This document shows, one piece after another, positions 9,982 through 18,330 of a stretch of 64,000 nt of DNA. The DNA is taken from contig NZ_CP126981.1 of the NCBI RefSeq assembly GCF_030252325.1, positions 3,782,001 to 3,846,000 of the forward strand, given 5' to 3'. Numbering within the stretch: position 1 is the first letter of the stretch; each line of letters begins with the position of its first letter. Below the pieces are notes generated by a model. The model did not search any database and was not told where the DNA came from. It saw only the letters and a list, made by a program, of their open reading frames with translations. The DNA comes from Candidatus Mycobacterium wuenschmannii (GTDB taxonomy: Bacteria; Actinomycetota; Actinomycetes; Mycobacteriales; Mycobacteriaceae). Position numbers and translations under genes: made by a program.

Positions 9982-11524
9982 GGGCGCGGTGTCCGGCGGC
10001 ATGGTGGGCCGCGGTGAGCGCGGCGTCCTCGGCCGCCGGGTCGGCGTGCAGGAAGCTGCCGGCGCCGGGCGCACCACCGGAGCCCAGCTTGTTCATCTTT
10101 CCGGGCACCGGCGCGCCCTGATACTCCAGCGGCACCGGGCCGAGCGGTTGATGCACTTCGATGTAGGCGCCGTGCGGAAGTCGTTTGATGATGCCGGTTT
10201 CGATGCCGTGCTCGAGAATCGAGCGGTCGCTGCGCTGCAGGCCGATGCACCAGCGGTAGGTGACGAAGTAGACGACCGGCGGCACGACCACCATACCGAT
10301 GCGCCCGATCCACGTCGTCGCATTCAGGGATACGTGGAACTGCAGCGCGATCACATCGTTCATCGCGCCCAGCGTGAGCACGAGGTAGAACGCGATGGCC
10401 ATCGCGCCGATCGCGGTTCGCACCGGCACATCTCGCGGCCGCTGCAACAAGTTGTGGTGCGCGCGGTCGCCGCTGAACCGCTTCTCCAGGAACGGATAGA
10501 TCGTCAGCAGCACCAGGACCAGGCCCATGATCGACGCGGCCCCCACCGCTGCCGGGACGGTGTGCCCACCGAGGTAGATCTCCCATGCCGGCCACAGCCG
10601 CTGCAGGCCTTCGGTCCACATCATGTAGAAGTCCGGCTGCGAACCGGCCGACACGTGCGAGGGCTGGTAAGGCCCCAGATTCCAGATGGGGTTGATCTGC
10701 AGCAGGCCGCCCATCAGGCCGAGCACGCCGGTCGTCACCGCGAAGAACGCCCCTGACTTCACCGCGAAGACCGGCATCACCCGTACGCCGACGACATTGC
10801 TCTCGGTGCGCCCCGGCCCGGGGAACTGCGTGTGCTTCTGAAACCAGACCATTGCCAGGTGCGCGCCGATGAGCGCGAGCAGGATTGCGGGCAACACCAG
10901 GACGTGCAGCGCGTACAGCCGGGGGATCAGCGTCGTGCCGGGGAAGTCGCCGCCGAAGAACGCCCAGTGCATCCATGTGCCAATCACTGGGAATCCCAAC
11001 ATGATTGACGAGAGTGCACAGCGCAGGCCGATTCCGGACAGCAGATCGTCGGGCAGCGAGTAGCCGAAGTAACCCTCGAACATCGCGATGATCAGCAGCA
11101 GCGACCCGATGACCCAGTTGGCTTCGCGCGGCCGACGGAACGCACCGGTGAAGAAAACCCGAGCGAGATGCACCATGATCGACGCGCCGAACAGCAGCGC
11201 GGCCCAGTGGTGCACCTGACGCACGAACAGTCCGCCGCGGACGTCGAACGAGATGTCGAGCGCCGACTCGTACGCGCGGGACATCGCCACACCGCGCAAC
11301 GGCTGGTACACGCCGTGGTAGGTGACCTCGGTCATCGAGGGATCGAAGAACAACGTCAGGTAGATGCCGGTGATGAGCAGAACGATGAAGCTGTAGAGCG
11401 CGATCTCGCCGAGCAGGAACGACCAGTGCGTCGGGAAGACCTTGTTGAGCTGGCGCCGCAGCGCGGCCGAGTGGTGGTACCGGGCGTCGATGCTGTCCGC
11501 CGGTCGGAGGTCCATGGCAACCAT
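9959..11524 (-). CDS. Stand-alone second cytochrome b subunit (QcrB paralogue) of the cytochrome bc1 complex
   Basis: Full-length cytochrome b (521 aa) highly similar over its whole length to mycobacterial QcrB, the quinol-oxidising subunit of the bcc-aa3 supercomplex. Heme-ligand histidines are kept (His105/His119 and His207/His222). The Qp-site segment FYMMWTEG is present; its Thr304 corresponds to Thr313 of M. tuberculosis, a telacebec (Q203) resistance position. No qcrC, qcrA or ctaE is near, so it is probably a paralogue of the operon copy. The ATG at 11515 may be the real start, since GAGGGG lies 9 nt upstream of it. Its 3' end overlaps the inositol-phosphatase gene. Confidence 0.9.
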   Translation of the reverse strand: MVAMDLRPADSIDARYHHSAALRRQLNKVFPTHWSFLLGEIALYSFIVLLITGIYLTLFFDPSMTEVTYHGVYQPLRGVAMSRAYESALDISFDVRGGLFVRQVHHWAALLFGASIMVHLARVFFTGAFRRPREANWVIGSLLLIIAMFEGYFGYSLPDDLLSGIGLRCALSSIMLGFPVIGTWMHWAFFGGDFPGTTLIPRLYALHVLVLPAILLALIGAHLAMVWFQKHTQFPGPGRTESNVVGVRVMPVFAVKSGAFFAVTTGVLGLMGGLLQINPIWNLGPYQPSHVSAGSQPDFYMMWTEGLQRLWPAWEIYLGGHTVPAAVGAASIMGLVLVLLTIYPFLEKRFSGDRAHHNLLQRPRDVPVRTAIGAMAIAFYLVLTLGAMNDVIALQFHVSLNATTWIGRIGMVVVPPVVYFVTYRWCIGLQRSDRSILEHGIETGIIKRLPHGAYIEVHQPLGPVPLEYQGAPVPGKMNKLGSGGAPGAGSFLHADPAAEDAALTAAHHAAGHRALTALRGR

Positions 11525-11567
11525 CCCCTCACGACTGAAACCGCAGCTCCGCGGCCAGTCGGATGTC

Positions 11568-11600
11568 TACTATCGTGCGTAGTACCACAGAGCGTAGTAC
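11568..11600. promoter_or_regulatory. Dyad and direct repeats upstream of the qcrB paralogue
   Basis: TACTA-N7-TAGTA forms a dyad at 11568-11584, and GCGTAGTAC occurs twice (11577-11585 and 11592-11600). The pattern lies between the divergent qcrB paralogue and the facing OmdA-type gene. TAC/GTA dyads recall BlaI/MecI-type operators, but that link is weak and inferred. Confidence 0.35.
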
Positions 11601-11627
11601 TCGGATCGCACGCCGTAAAGGGTTAAT

Positions 11628-11897
11628 TCAGGCCTTACCGTTGCGCTCTCGGTGCTTGCATCCCGGCCAGCAACACGGCCGCCGCATGCCCTCCTCGAGT
11701 TCTTCCTGGGTGCGACGGATTCGCCGCTCGCGGGTCTTGTCCTGCTTGGCGTCGTCCACCCAGCAGATGAACTCGTTGCGCGCGAGCGGGGTGATGTCCT
11801 TCCACGCGGCCAGCGCCGTCGCGTTGGTCAGCAGCGCGTCGCGCAGATCCGCGGGAAGTGTGTGGACAACCCCGCCGGGCACCCTGTTACCGCTCAT
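11628..11897 (-). CDS. Small YdeI/OmdA-domain protein
   Basis: An 89-residue protein matching the C-terminal YdeI/OmpD-associated (OmdA) module: LPADLRDALLTNATALAAWK followed by the TPLARNEFICWVDDAK core and the basic RERRIRRTQEELEEG tail. The end carries two cysteines (CCWPGCKHR). Function is unknown; related proteins have been tied to bacteriocin or cationic-stress protection. Stands between two divergent promoters. Confidence 0.75.
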   Translation of the reverse strand: MSGNRVPGGVVHTLPADLRDALLTNATALAAWKDITPLARNEFICWVDDAKQDKTRERRIRRTQEELEEGMRRPCCWPGCKHRERNGKA

Positions 11898-11930
11898 CTC
11901 GCCAGGTTAATCGGCGACTGAGCCGCTAGC

Positions 11931-12809
11931 GTGGAGGTCGTGGCCGACGAGGATCGGGTCTGGGACTTCGCCACCGCTGCGCCGCGCATCGCTCCCGGCG
12001 TCGCGTCGATGGTGGGGTATCGCGCCCCGGACAACGAACTGCACCGCGGGATGCCCTCGTCGATGCTGACCTTCATCGTGAGTCTGGACGACGGCGTCGA
12101 GGCGGCCGAGACCGCCGAGGCGCTGCCGGCCGCGCGGCCGAACCCGCTGTTGCTGGGTGGTCTGCACGTTCGGGCCGCGCATGTCCGGCAGCGTCGCGGT
12201 CAGACCGGCGTGCAACTCGCGGTGCATCCGCTGGCCGCGCGTGCGCTCTTCGGGATGCCCAGTGCGGAGTTGGACGCGGCCGAGTGGGATGCCGCTGCGA
12301 TATTGGGCCGCAATGCAATTCGGCTGCGCAACCGGGTGAGCGAGGCCGGTGGTTGGGACGACGCGTTCGGCTGGATCGCCGAGTACCTGGCGGACTCATG
12401 GCACCGCCGCGACGGCGTCCGGGTGCGCCCCGAGGTGGTGCACGCCTGGCGGCTGCTGCAGCGCAGCGGCGGACGGGCGTCGATGGCTGCCGTCGCCGAC
12501 CGGGTCGGCGTGACCGGCCGGCACTTGACCACGCTGTTTCACCGGGAAGTCGGCCGATCCCCGAAGACGGTCGCCAGGCTGATGCGGTTCGAGCGGGCGT
12601 CAACTCGCATTGCGGACTCGGTACGGCGTTGCGCGACAGCCGATCTCGCGAGCATCGCGGCAAGCACCGGCTTCAGCGACCAGGCCCATCTGACCCGGGA
12701 GTTCGCCCGGTTCACGGGTGTCCCGCCGAGTCACTGGATTGCCGAGGAGTTCCGAAACATTCAAGACGGCGGCCACGTGCTGCGCGCAGACTGCGAGCAT
12801 GACTTCTAA
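11931..12809 (+). CDS. AraC-family transcriptional regulator
   Basis: DNA-binding regulator (292 aa) with a variable N-terminal sensor half and two C-terminal helix-turn-helix motifs. The first covers about residues 180-215 (SMAAVADRVGVTGRHLTTLF), the second about 235-270 (DLASIAASTGFSDQAHLTREF), ending in the family signature FTGVPPSHW. Starts at GTG 11931 (GTG 11940 also possible). Its 3' end overlaps the following VOC gene by 11 bp, so the two are probably co-expressed and the VOC protein may be its effector enzyme or target. Confidence 0.85.
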   Translation: MEVVADEDRVWDFATAAPRIAPGVASMVGYRAPDNELHRGMPSSMLTFIVSLDDGVEAAETAEALPAARPNPLLLGGLHVRAAHVRQRRGQTGVQLAVHPLAARALFGMPSAELDAAEWDAAAILGRNAIRLRNRVSEAGGWDDAFGWIAEYLADSWHRRDGVRVRPEVVHAWRLLQRSGGRASMAAVADRVGVTGRHLTTLFHREVGRSPKTVARLMRFERASTRIADSVRRCATADLASIAASTGFSDQAHLTREFARFTGVPPSHWIAEEFRNIQDGGHVLRADCEHDF

Positions 12810-13197
12810 TCCGACCGTGTGGCCCACGCTGCAGGCCCATGACGCGCCCAAGCTCATCGACTACTTCGTCGACACCTTCGGGATGGTGGTCGCGGCGCGC
12901 TACGGCGAGGGCGACACCGTCGACCACGCCCAACTGCTCTGGCCCGAAGGCAGCGGCGGCATCATGCTGGGCAGTTACAAGCCCGGCGCCGAGTGGTGCC
13001 GCGAACCCGGAACCGCGGGGGCCTACCTCGTCACCGCCGACCCGAGCGGGCTGTACGACCGGGTCCGCGAACACGGGGCGGACGTGATCCGGCCGCTGGC
13101 CCTGACCGATTACGGCGCGAACGAATTCGCCGTCCGCGATCCCGAAGGCAATCTGTGGTCGTTCGGTGACTATCGCGGCGAGCCGTTGCCGAGTTGA
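12799..13197 (+). CDS. VOC-superfamily (glyoxalase/bleomycin-resistance-like) protein
   Basis: A 132-residue protein with the paired beta-alpha-beta-beta-beta units of the vicinal-oxygen-chelate fold: APKLIDYFVDTFGMVVAARY, then AYLVTADPSGLYDRVREHGA and the closing FAVRDPEGNLWSFGDYRGE, which is characteristic of the VOC end motif (D-P-x-G-N-x-W). Substrate unknown. The ATG at 12799 lies within the end of the AraC gene. The next gene is another VOC protein 3 bp downstream. Confidence 0.85.
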   Translation: MTSNPTVWPTLQAHDAPKLIDYFVDTFGMVVAARYGEGDTVDHAQLLWPEGSGGIMLGSYKPGAEWCREPGTAGAYLVTADPSGLYDRVREHGADVIRPLALTDYGANEFAVRDPEGNLWSFGDYRGEPLPS

Positions 13198-13200
13198 CCG

Positions 13201-13554
13201 ATGCGCGCCACCAACGTCTTCGCCAACCTGCACGTCGCGGACATCGACTCCGCCCGCAGCTTCTACACCGGTTACCTCGGGCTGCCCAAGGAGGAGTTCA
13301 ACCTGGGCTGGGTGGCCCGATTCTCATCGCCCGATGCCGCGGCGCGACTGCAACTCGTCACCGGCGACCTGACCGCGTCGGAGGATTCCGTCATCTCGGT
13401 GTCCACCGACGACATCGACGCCGCCTACGCCGAGGCGCAGGAATTGGGCTACGAGATCGTCCACCCGCTCACCGAAGAGGCCTGGGGGATGCGCCGATTC
13501 TTCGTCCGTGCGCCCGACGGCAACGTCGTCAACATCGTGAATCATCACGACTGA
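13201..13554 (+). CDS. VOC-superfamily protein
   Basis: A second, shorter VOC-fold protein (117 aa): FANLHVADIDSARSFYTGYLG at the start, the DDIDAAYAEAQELGYE helix, and the RFFVRAPDGNVVNIVNH end motif. It starts 3 bp after the previous VOC gene, so AraC-VOC-VOC look like one operon. Many such pairs act in dioxygenase, isomerase or antibiotic-binding roles; nothing here decides which. Confidence 0.85.
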   Translation: MRATNVFANLHVADIDSARSFYTGYLGLPKEEFNLGWVARFSSPDAAARLQLVTGDLTASEDSVISVSTDDIDAAYAEAQELGYEIVHPLTEEAWGMRRFFVRAPDGNVVNIVNHHD

Positions 13555-13598
13555 AATCCGAGGTTTTGGACACGTGCGCGAAGGGTAGAAGACCTAAC

Positions 13599-13940
13599 AT
13601 GTCTAAACTCAGTGTTACGAAATCATTGTTTGTCGGTGGGTCTGCTGCTGCGGTGATGGCGTTCTTCCCCATCGCGGCAGCTGAGGCCAGCGTGGGCCCG
13701 ATCGGCTCCGCTCCCACCCATGTCATCTACAAGCAGGACCCGGGCGGCAGTGGCTGTAACGGCGACGTCTGCGGTTCCGGTGGCCAGAACAGTGGCCCCG
13801 GTGGTGGCCCCGGCGGCCAGGGCTGCATTCAGGGCACGGGCGTCTGCGGTTCCGGCGGGCAGAACTTCGGTGGCCCCGGTATTGCAGGCGGTGCGGGTTG
13901 CATTCCCAACACCAACATCTGCGGCTCCGGCCACCAGTAA
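13599..13940 (+). CDS. Small secreted Gly-rich protein with three Cys-pair repeats
   Basis: 113 residues. Residues 1-30 are a Sec signal peptide (hydrophobic core FVGGSAAAVMAFF, cleavage after AEA). The mature part is nearly all Gly, Ser, Asn and Gln, and contains three repeats, each a cysteine pair followed by GSG: GCNGDVCGSGGQ, GCIQGTGVCGSGGQ and GCIPNTNICGSGH. The six cysteines could form three local disulfides or bind a metal. I do not recognise the family. ATG 13599 is preceded by GAAGGG. A strong hairpin follows, so it is probably monocistronic. Confidence 0.75.
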   Translation: MSKLSVTKSLFVGGSAAAVMAFFPIAAAEASVGPIGSAPTHVIYKQDPGGSGCNGDVCGSGGQNSGPGGGPGGQGCIQGTGVCGSGGQNFGGPGIAGGAGCIPNTNICGSGHQ

Positions 13941-13954
13941 CGAGCGACTCAACC

Positions 13955-13999
13955 AACGACTCATGCGGCCTGGGCTACCGGGCCGCATGAGTCGTTTGT
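13955..13999 (+). terminator. Intrinsic terminator hairpin
   Basis: A 16-bp perfect stem (13955-13970 pairing with 13981-13996) with a 10-nt loop and a short T-rich 3' flank. It lies just after the secreted Cys-repeat gene and before the convergent hemerythrin gene, so it may serve both directions. Confidence 0.8.
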
Positions 14000-14005
14000 C
14001 TCGGT

Positions 14006-14581
14006 CTACTCGCCCTTGAGGCTGCCGATGCCCAGCGAGTAGTCGGTGCGCACCGGTCGCGCGCCTTGCTCATTCTCGGCGACATATTTCTGTGGGTCTC
14101 GGTCGACGATCGGCAATCCACGCGTAGTCGGATGCTCGGCCATGAACTCGCGGTACTGACGGCCGAGTGACTCGCGAAGTCCGATCGGGGCGTTGCGCCG
14201 AAAGTCGGCCAGTCCTTCGCGTTCCTCTTCGGCCATGTGGTCGTCGTTGGCCACCCGCGTCCGACCGACGGCTGCCCACCACTCGTCGCTGGCGACGCCG
14301 GCCGCATTCGCGGCGCGCACGCCGTCGCGGATGTCGTTGTGGTCGCCGATGGCGTCGAGCGTCTCGCCCTCCGCGTCGTCCCCGCCGCGGGTGAGCAGTT
14401 GCGGGTAGAAGATCTTCTCCTCGATGTAGGCGTGTACGTCGAGTTTGTCGGCGAGCGGACGCCAGACCCTGATGAGCGCGCGTTGGTTGACCGGCGTCTG
14501 CGCCTGCAGTTCGTCCAGCCGGGCGAACTGCTCGCGGAACCAGTCATGGTCTTCGAGGATCAACATGGTGATGTCGGCCAT
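14006..14581 (-). CDS. Hemerythrin-domain protein
   Basis: Cytoplasmic four-helix diiron protein (191 aa). Candidate iron ligands appear in order: LEDHDWF (His12), HAYIEEKIFYP (His and Glu), GDHNDIRD (His) and NDDHMAEEERE (His). Hemerythrin-like proteins in mycobacteria (for example Rv2633c) are implicated in oxygen, peroxide or NO responses. Starts at ATG 14581, 73 bp from and divergent to the MerR-PduO gene. Confidence 0.85.
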   Translation of the reverse strand: MADITMLILEDHDWFREQFARLDELQAQTPVNQRALIRVWRPLADKLDVHAYIEEKIFYPQLLTRGGDDAEGETLDAIGDHNDIRDGVRAANAAGVASDEWWAAVGRTRVANDDHMAEEEREGLADFRRNAPIGLRESLGRQYREFMAEHPTTRGLPIVDRDPQKYVAENEQGARPVRTDYSLGIGSLKGE

Positions 14582-14616
14582 CCCGACCAGTAAATCAGCT
14601 GCGCGACGGCGACCGC

Positions 14617-14647
14617 TTGCACCTCACGTAGCGTCAGGTCGTACGTT
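14617..14647 (+). promoter_or_regulatory. MerR/TipA-like promoter with 19-bp spacer and operator dyad
   Basis: A -35 element TTGCAC (14617-14622) and a -10 element TACGTT (14642-14647) are 19 bp apart, the long spacer typical of MerR-activated promoters. Between them is the dyad ACCTCACGTAGCGTCAGGT (14621-14639). TTGCACCTCACGT matches the known tipA promoter of Streptomyces. The expected transcription start falls at or next to ATG 14655, giving a leaderless mRNA. Confidence 0.75.
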
Positions 14648-14654
14648 CACGGCG

Positions 14655-15608
14655 ATGACGGAAACAGGGTTGGGCATCGAGGGCGACAACGACGAATGGA
14701 GTGTCGGCGCACTCGCCGACGCCGCGGGCGTCACCGTGCGCACGCTGCACCACTACGAGCAGGTCGGGCTGCTGACGCCGGCCTCTCGGACGGGTGCCGG
14801 GCACCGGCGCTACCGCGCCGAGCAGGCAGAGCGGCTCTACGAGATCACCGCGATGCGGAGCCTCGGCTTCGACCTTCAGGAGATCGGTCGGGCACTGGAC
14901 GGCGGCGAGGACCTCGCCGGCATCGTCCGGCTCCACCTACACCAGGTGCGCGACCGGCTGCGTGAGACGTCGGAACTCAATCACCGGCTCGAGCGCCTGT
15001 TGAGCGCACTCGACTCGTCCTTGCAACCGTCGACCGAAGAGATCATCCGAGCCACGGAGGCGACTGTGAACGTGAACCTGACGAAGATCTACACCCGGCG
15101 TGGCGACGGTGGCGAGACCTCGACCGCCGGCCACGCCCGGGTGCCCAAGGACGATCCGAGAATCGAAGCCGGCGGCGACGTCGACGAGCTCAACGCCCAA
15201 CTCGGCGTCGTGCTCGCGCAGTTGAGTGAGCAGCCCTTCGCCGCGTGGCTCAGCCAAATTCAGAACGAGCTGTTCGACCTCGGCGCGGATCTCTCCCGCC
15301 CGGCGGACGGTGACGGCCTGCGCATCGGCGCCGGCTACGTCGATCGCCTCGAGCGGCGCTGCGACGAGGCCAACTCGCAGCTCTCGCCACCGGCGTCGTT
15401 CGTGCTGCCCGGTGGGGGGTTGGCCTCGGCGGAGCTCCACGTGGCACGCACCGTCTGCCGCCGGGCGGAGCGGCACGCGGTGTCCGTCGTCGACCTGAAC
15501 CCCGAGATCGTCCGGTATCTCAACCGGCTCTCGGATCTGCTCTTCATCGTCGCCCGGGCCGTTGCCGTGGATCAGCGGACCTGGGTACCCGGCGTCACTA
15601 ACGAGTGA
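14655..15608 (+). CDS. MerR regulator fused to PduO-type cob(I)alamin adenosyltransferase
   Basis: Two-domain protein (317 aa). Residues 16-85 are a MerR winged helix (WSVGALADAAGVTVRTLHHY, GHRRYRAEQAERLY), followed by a dimerising coiled coil at about 90-122. From residue about 141 comes a complete PduO-type ATP:corrinoid adenosyltransferase (LTKIYTRRGDGGETS, AGGDVDELNAQLG, QNELFDLGADL, FVLPGGG, and RTVCRRAER), which makes adenosylcobalamin. An in-frame GTG at 15066 with CGGAGG 5 nt upstream could start a 180-residue enzyme alone, as in tipA. Its promoter is a MerR/TipA type, suggesting self-activation. The 3' end overlaps an MFS gene by 11 bp. Confidence 0.9.
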   Translation: MTETGLGIEGDNDEWSVGALADAAGVTVRTLHHYEQVGLLTPASRTGAGHRRYRAEQAERLYEITAMRSLGFDLQEIGRALDGGEDLAGIVRLHLHQVRDRLRETSELNHRLERLLSALDSSLQPSTEEIIRATEATVNVNLTKIYTRRGDGGETSTAGHARVPKDDPRIEAGGDVDELNAQLGVVLAQLSEQPFAAWLSQIQNELFDLGADLSRPADGDGLRIGAGYVDRLERRCDEANSQLSPPASFVLPGGGLASAELHVARTVCRRAERHAVSVVDLNPEIVRYLNRLSDLLFIVARAVAVDQRTWVPGVTNE

Positions 15609-16995
15609 CGCGGTCCTCGTCGGTCGCGGGCTGCCAGCGCAAGGCCAGGACGACGGCGATGATTGCCGCCGTGGCGGCCGCGACGGCGACGAACACCCAG
15701 CCGCGCCTGACCGCGGCGAGGTCCACTCCGGCCTGGTAGATCATCGTCAGCGCGGTGGTGCCCAGCACCATGCCCATTTGCCGAGCGGTGTTGGTGACCG
15801 CCGACCCGGCCCCCCAGCGGTGCGCCGGCAGCGCGAGTCCGGTGACCGCCGACATGCTGGGCATCACCAGCCCGACGCCGGTACCGGTAAACAGTTGCGC
15901 CGGAAAGTAATCGGTGAAGTAGTGCGGCTCTGGGCCGATCGTGCACAACCAGACGACGATCCCGACGGCGTACAGCGCCGCTCCCGCGGCGGCCACCTTG
16001 CCTACCCCGACCCTGCCGACCAGTCGTCCCGCCAGCAGCGAGACGAGCACCACCATGATCGGACCAGGCGACAGGCACAACCCGGCCATCGCGGGCGGCA
16101 TCCCCCAGACCGTGGTGAGCAGCATGACGCCGCTCAAGAGCATCGCGCCGTGTGCGGCCGAAAAGACCAGCAGGGCAAGGCAGCTCGACCACATCGGGAG
16201 TACCTTCACCGCGGCAAGATCGACCGCCGGCGAGGGGTGCCGCAGCGACCGCCACACCGCCAGCGCCATCGCGCATCCGGCGCCGACTGCCGCCGCCACG
16301 AGTGTGATGGCATCGCGGCCCACCACCGGCAGCTCGATCAAGGTCCACACCAGGGCGCCGACCCCGACCACCAGGCTCAGCGCGCCGAACAGGTCGGGGA
16401 CACCGGTGCCGCTGCCGGCCGCTTTCGACAGCACGAGGCCGCCGGCGAGCGCCGCGATCAGCCCTACCGGCGCATTGACGAAAAAGATCCAACGCCAGGA
16501 CAATTGGACGAGCAGGCCGCCGACAGGCGGGCCGAGCGCGGCCGCCGTCGCGCCCACCGCCGACCAGGTGCTCACCGCGACGGTGCGGCGCTCCGCGGGG
16601 ACCGCCGCCAGCAGGAGCGCCAACGAACTCGGCATCAGCAGCGCCGCGCCCAGCGCCTGGACGGCACGGGCGGCGACAAGCGCGAGGAACGATCCGGATA
16701 GCCCGCACGCCGCCGACCCGACCGTGAACACCCACACGCCGGCGAGGAAGATCCTGCGATGCCCGTAGCGGTCGCCCAGTCGGCCCGCCGGGTTCATGAA
16801 CGCCGCGAACACCAGCGTGTAGGCGTTCAGGATCCACGACATCGACCCGAGGCCGGCCGACCCGAAAGCCTGCCGGATTTCCGGGAAGGCGATGTTGACG
16901 ATGAACAGATCCAGGCTGGCCAGGAATGCCGCGGTGGACACCACCAGTACGGTGGCCGTCGGCCGCGCCGCCGGGAGTTGCGTTGTCGTCGTCAC
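15598..16995 (-). CDS. MFS transporter, DHA2 drug-efflux type
   Basis: Multidrug exporter of about 14 membrane helices (465 aa from GTG 16995). The MFS motif GDRYGHRR is at about residue 80, and PSSLALLLAAVPAERRTVAVS resembles motif C of antiporters. The GTG at 16995 is chosen because GAGGCG lies 5 nt upstream; an upstream TTG at 17055 would add 20 non-homologous residues. The substrate is unknown. It is convergent with the MerR-PduO gene and divergent from a NUDIX gene. Confidence 0.85.
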   Translation of the reverse strand: MTTTTQLPAARPTATVLVVSTAAFLASLDLFIVNIAFPEIRQAFGSAGLGSMSWILNAYTLVFAAFMNPAGRLGDRYGHRRIFLAGVWVFTVGSAACGLSGSFLALVAARAVQALGAALLMPSSLALLLAAVPAERRTVAVSTWSAVGATAAALGPPVGGLLVQLSWRWIFFVNAPVGLIAALAGGLVLSKAAGSGTGVPDLFGALSLVVGVGALVWTLIELPVVGRDAITLVAAAVGAGCAMALAVWRSLRHPSPAVDLAAVKVLPMWSSCLALLVFSAAHGAMLLSGVMLLTTVWGMPPAMAGLCLSPGPIMVVLVSLLAGRLVGRVGVGKVAAAGAALYAVGIVVWLCTIGPEPHYFTDYFPAQLFTGTGVGLVMPSMSAVTGLALPAHRWGAGSAVTNTARQMGMVLGTTALTMIYQAGVDLAAVRRGWVFVAVAAATAAIIAVVLALRWQPATDEDRVTR

Positions 16996-17117
16996 GTCCG
17001 CCTCGCGGTTGATGTCGATCGACAGGGAGGCGCGATCGCTGGATATACCCAACAATACTTAGGCGACGGTCGCTGAGGCACCGTCGTGCGAGTTGAATGG
17101 GTCACTACGCTCGCCTC

Positions 17118-17837
17118 ATGACCGTTCCCTACGACGAGGCGCTGCGCGAGCAGATCCGGGACCGGCTCGCCGCACACGACCGTCGCGCGGTGACCGACCC
17201 GACGAAGCGGCACGCGGCCGTCGCGGTGTTACTGGTCGACTCGGAGGTCGGAGAGGACCGCATCGACCCGGCACCCGTCGAGGAGTGGATAGCGGGGCGG
17301 CCGATGCCGGAGGCGGGTCTCGACGGCCGTATGGTCGACGTATCCGGTGGTGCGGCATTTCTGTTGTGCCGCAGAACCTCTCGGCTCAGCTCGCATCCCG
17401 CGCAGTGGGCGCTCCCGGGCGGCCGTCTCGACCCGGGGGAGACCGTGATCGACGCGGCCCTGCGCGAGCTGGACGAGGAGGTCGGCATCAAGCTGGCCGA
17501 GTCGAACGTGCTGGGCCTGCTCGACGACTACCCGACGCGGTCGGGTTACGTCATCACCCCCGTGGTGATCTGGGGCGGCGGCCGACTCGACCCACGGCCG
17601 GCGCCGGACGAGGTCGTGGCCGTCTATCGCGTCGGGCTGCATCAGCTGCAGCGATCAGATTCACCGCGATTCATAACCATCCCGGAGAGCGACCGACCGG
17701 TCGTCCAGATACCGCTGGGCAACGACCTGATTCACGCGCCGACGGGCGCGGTGCTGCTGCAACTGCGCTGGCTGTGTCTCGACGGCCGCGGCGATCCGGT
17801 CGACGAGCTGGAGCAGCCCGTCTTCGCCTGGAAGTGA
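17118..17837 (+). CDS. NUDIX hydrolase
   Basis: Nucleoside-diphosphate-linked hydrolase (239 aa) with a canonical NUDIX box, GGRLDPGETVIDAALRELDE followed by EVGI, fulfilling G-x5-E-x7-REU-x-EE-x-GU, the magnesium-binding catalytic helix. Sequence around the box (LSSHPAQWALPGG) resembles CoA-pyrophosphatase-like members. Starts at ATG 17118. Followed 25 bp later by a Ddn-like gene. Confidence 0.88.
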   Translation: MTVPYDEALREQIRDRLAAHDRRAVTDPTKRHAAVAVLLVDSEVGEDRIDPAPVEEWIAGRPMPEAGLDGRMVDVSGGAAFLLCRRTSRLSSHPAQWALPGGRLDPGETVIDAALRELDEEVGIKLAESNVLGLLDDYPTRSGYVITPVVIWGGGRLDPRPAPDEVVAVYRVGLHQLQRSDSPRFITIPESDRPVVQIPLGNDLIHAPTGAVLLQLRWLCLDGRGDPVDELEQPVFAWK

Positions 17838-17862
17838 CCGCGCGTCGCAGTAGGGTGGGCGC

Positions 17863-18330
17863 ATGCTGCGTGGCGCGCTGAGCAAGTTCCAACGATGGCA
17901 ATACCGTGGCGGCCGGCCGGGATGGTCAGCGCGCATCTCAAACCGATTGGGCGCCTTGGCCATTTCGGCCGGACTCGTCCCGGGCGGGGCCGCGACACTC
18001 GAGGTGCGGGGTCACAAATCCGGGCGGCTGATCTCGTTCCCGGTGGTCGTCGCCGACGACCGCGGCGAGCGCTATCTGGTCGCGATGCTCGGTCACACCA
18101 CGAATTGGGTGCGCAATCTCCGCGGTGGTGACGGCCGCGCGGTGCTGCGGCATGGCCGGCGCGAAGAGATCGAACTGGTCGAGGACACCTCCGATGATCG
18201 TGCCGCGATCTTGCGCCGCTACCTCGAGTTGGCCCCGGGGGCGCGCCCGTTCTTCGCGGTCGACCGGCGGTCGCCGATCGACGATTTCGAGCGAATCGTC
18301 AATCACTACCCCGTGTTTCGGGTCGTCTGA
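17863..18330 (+). CDS. Deazaflavin (F420)-dependent nitroreductase-family protein (Ddn-like)
   Basis: A 155-residue split beta-barrel protein of the Ddn/DUF385 family, which uses reduced F420 to reduce quinones or nitroimidazoles. Family marks are LEVRGHKSGRLISFPVVV, the HTTNWVRNLRGG cofactor segment and the FERIVNHYPVFRV end. The substrate is unknown. It is convergent with the HxlR gene, overlapping it by 25 bp. Confidence 0.85.
   Translation: MLRGALSKFQRWQYRGGRPGWSARISNRLGALAISAGLVPGGAATLEVRGHKSGRLISFPVVVADDRGERYLVAMLGHTTNWVRNLRGGDGRAVLRHGRREEIELVEDTSDDRAAILRRYLELAPGARPFFAVDRRSPIDDFERIVNHYPVFRVV

Noticed and set aside
14445..14654. Upstream extension of the MerR-PduO frame
   Set aside because: It runs through the promoter dyad and the hemerythrin gene; the leaderless ATG 14655 fits better.
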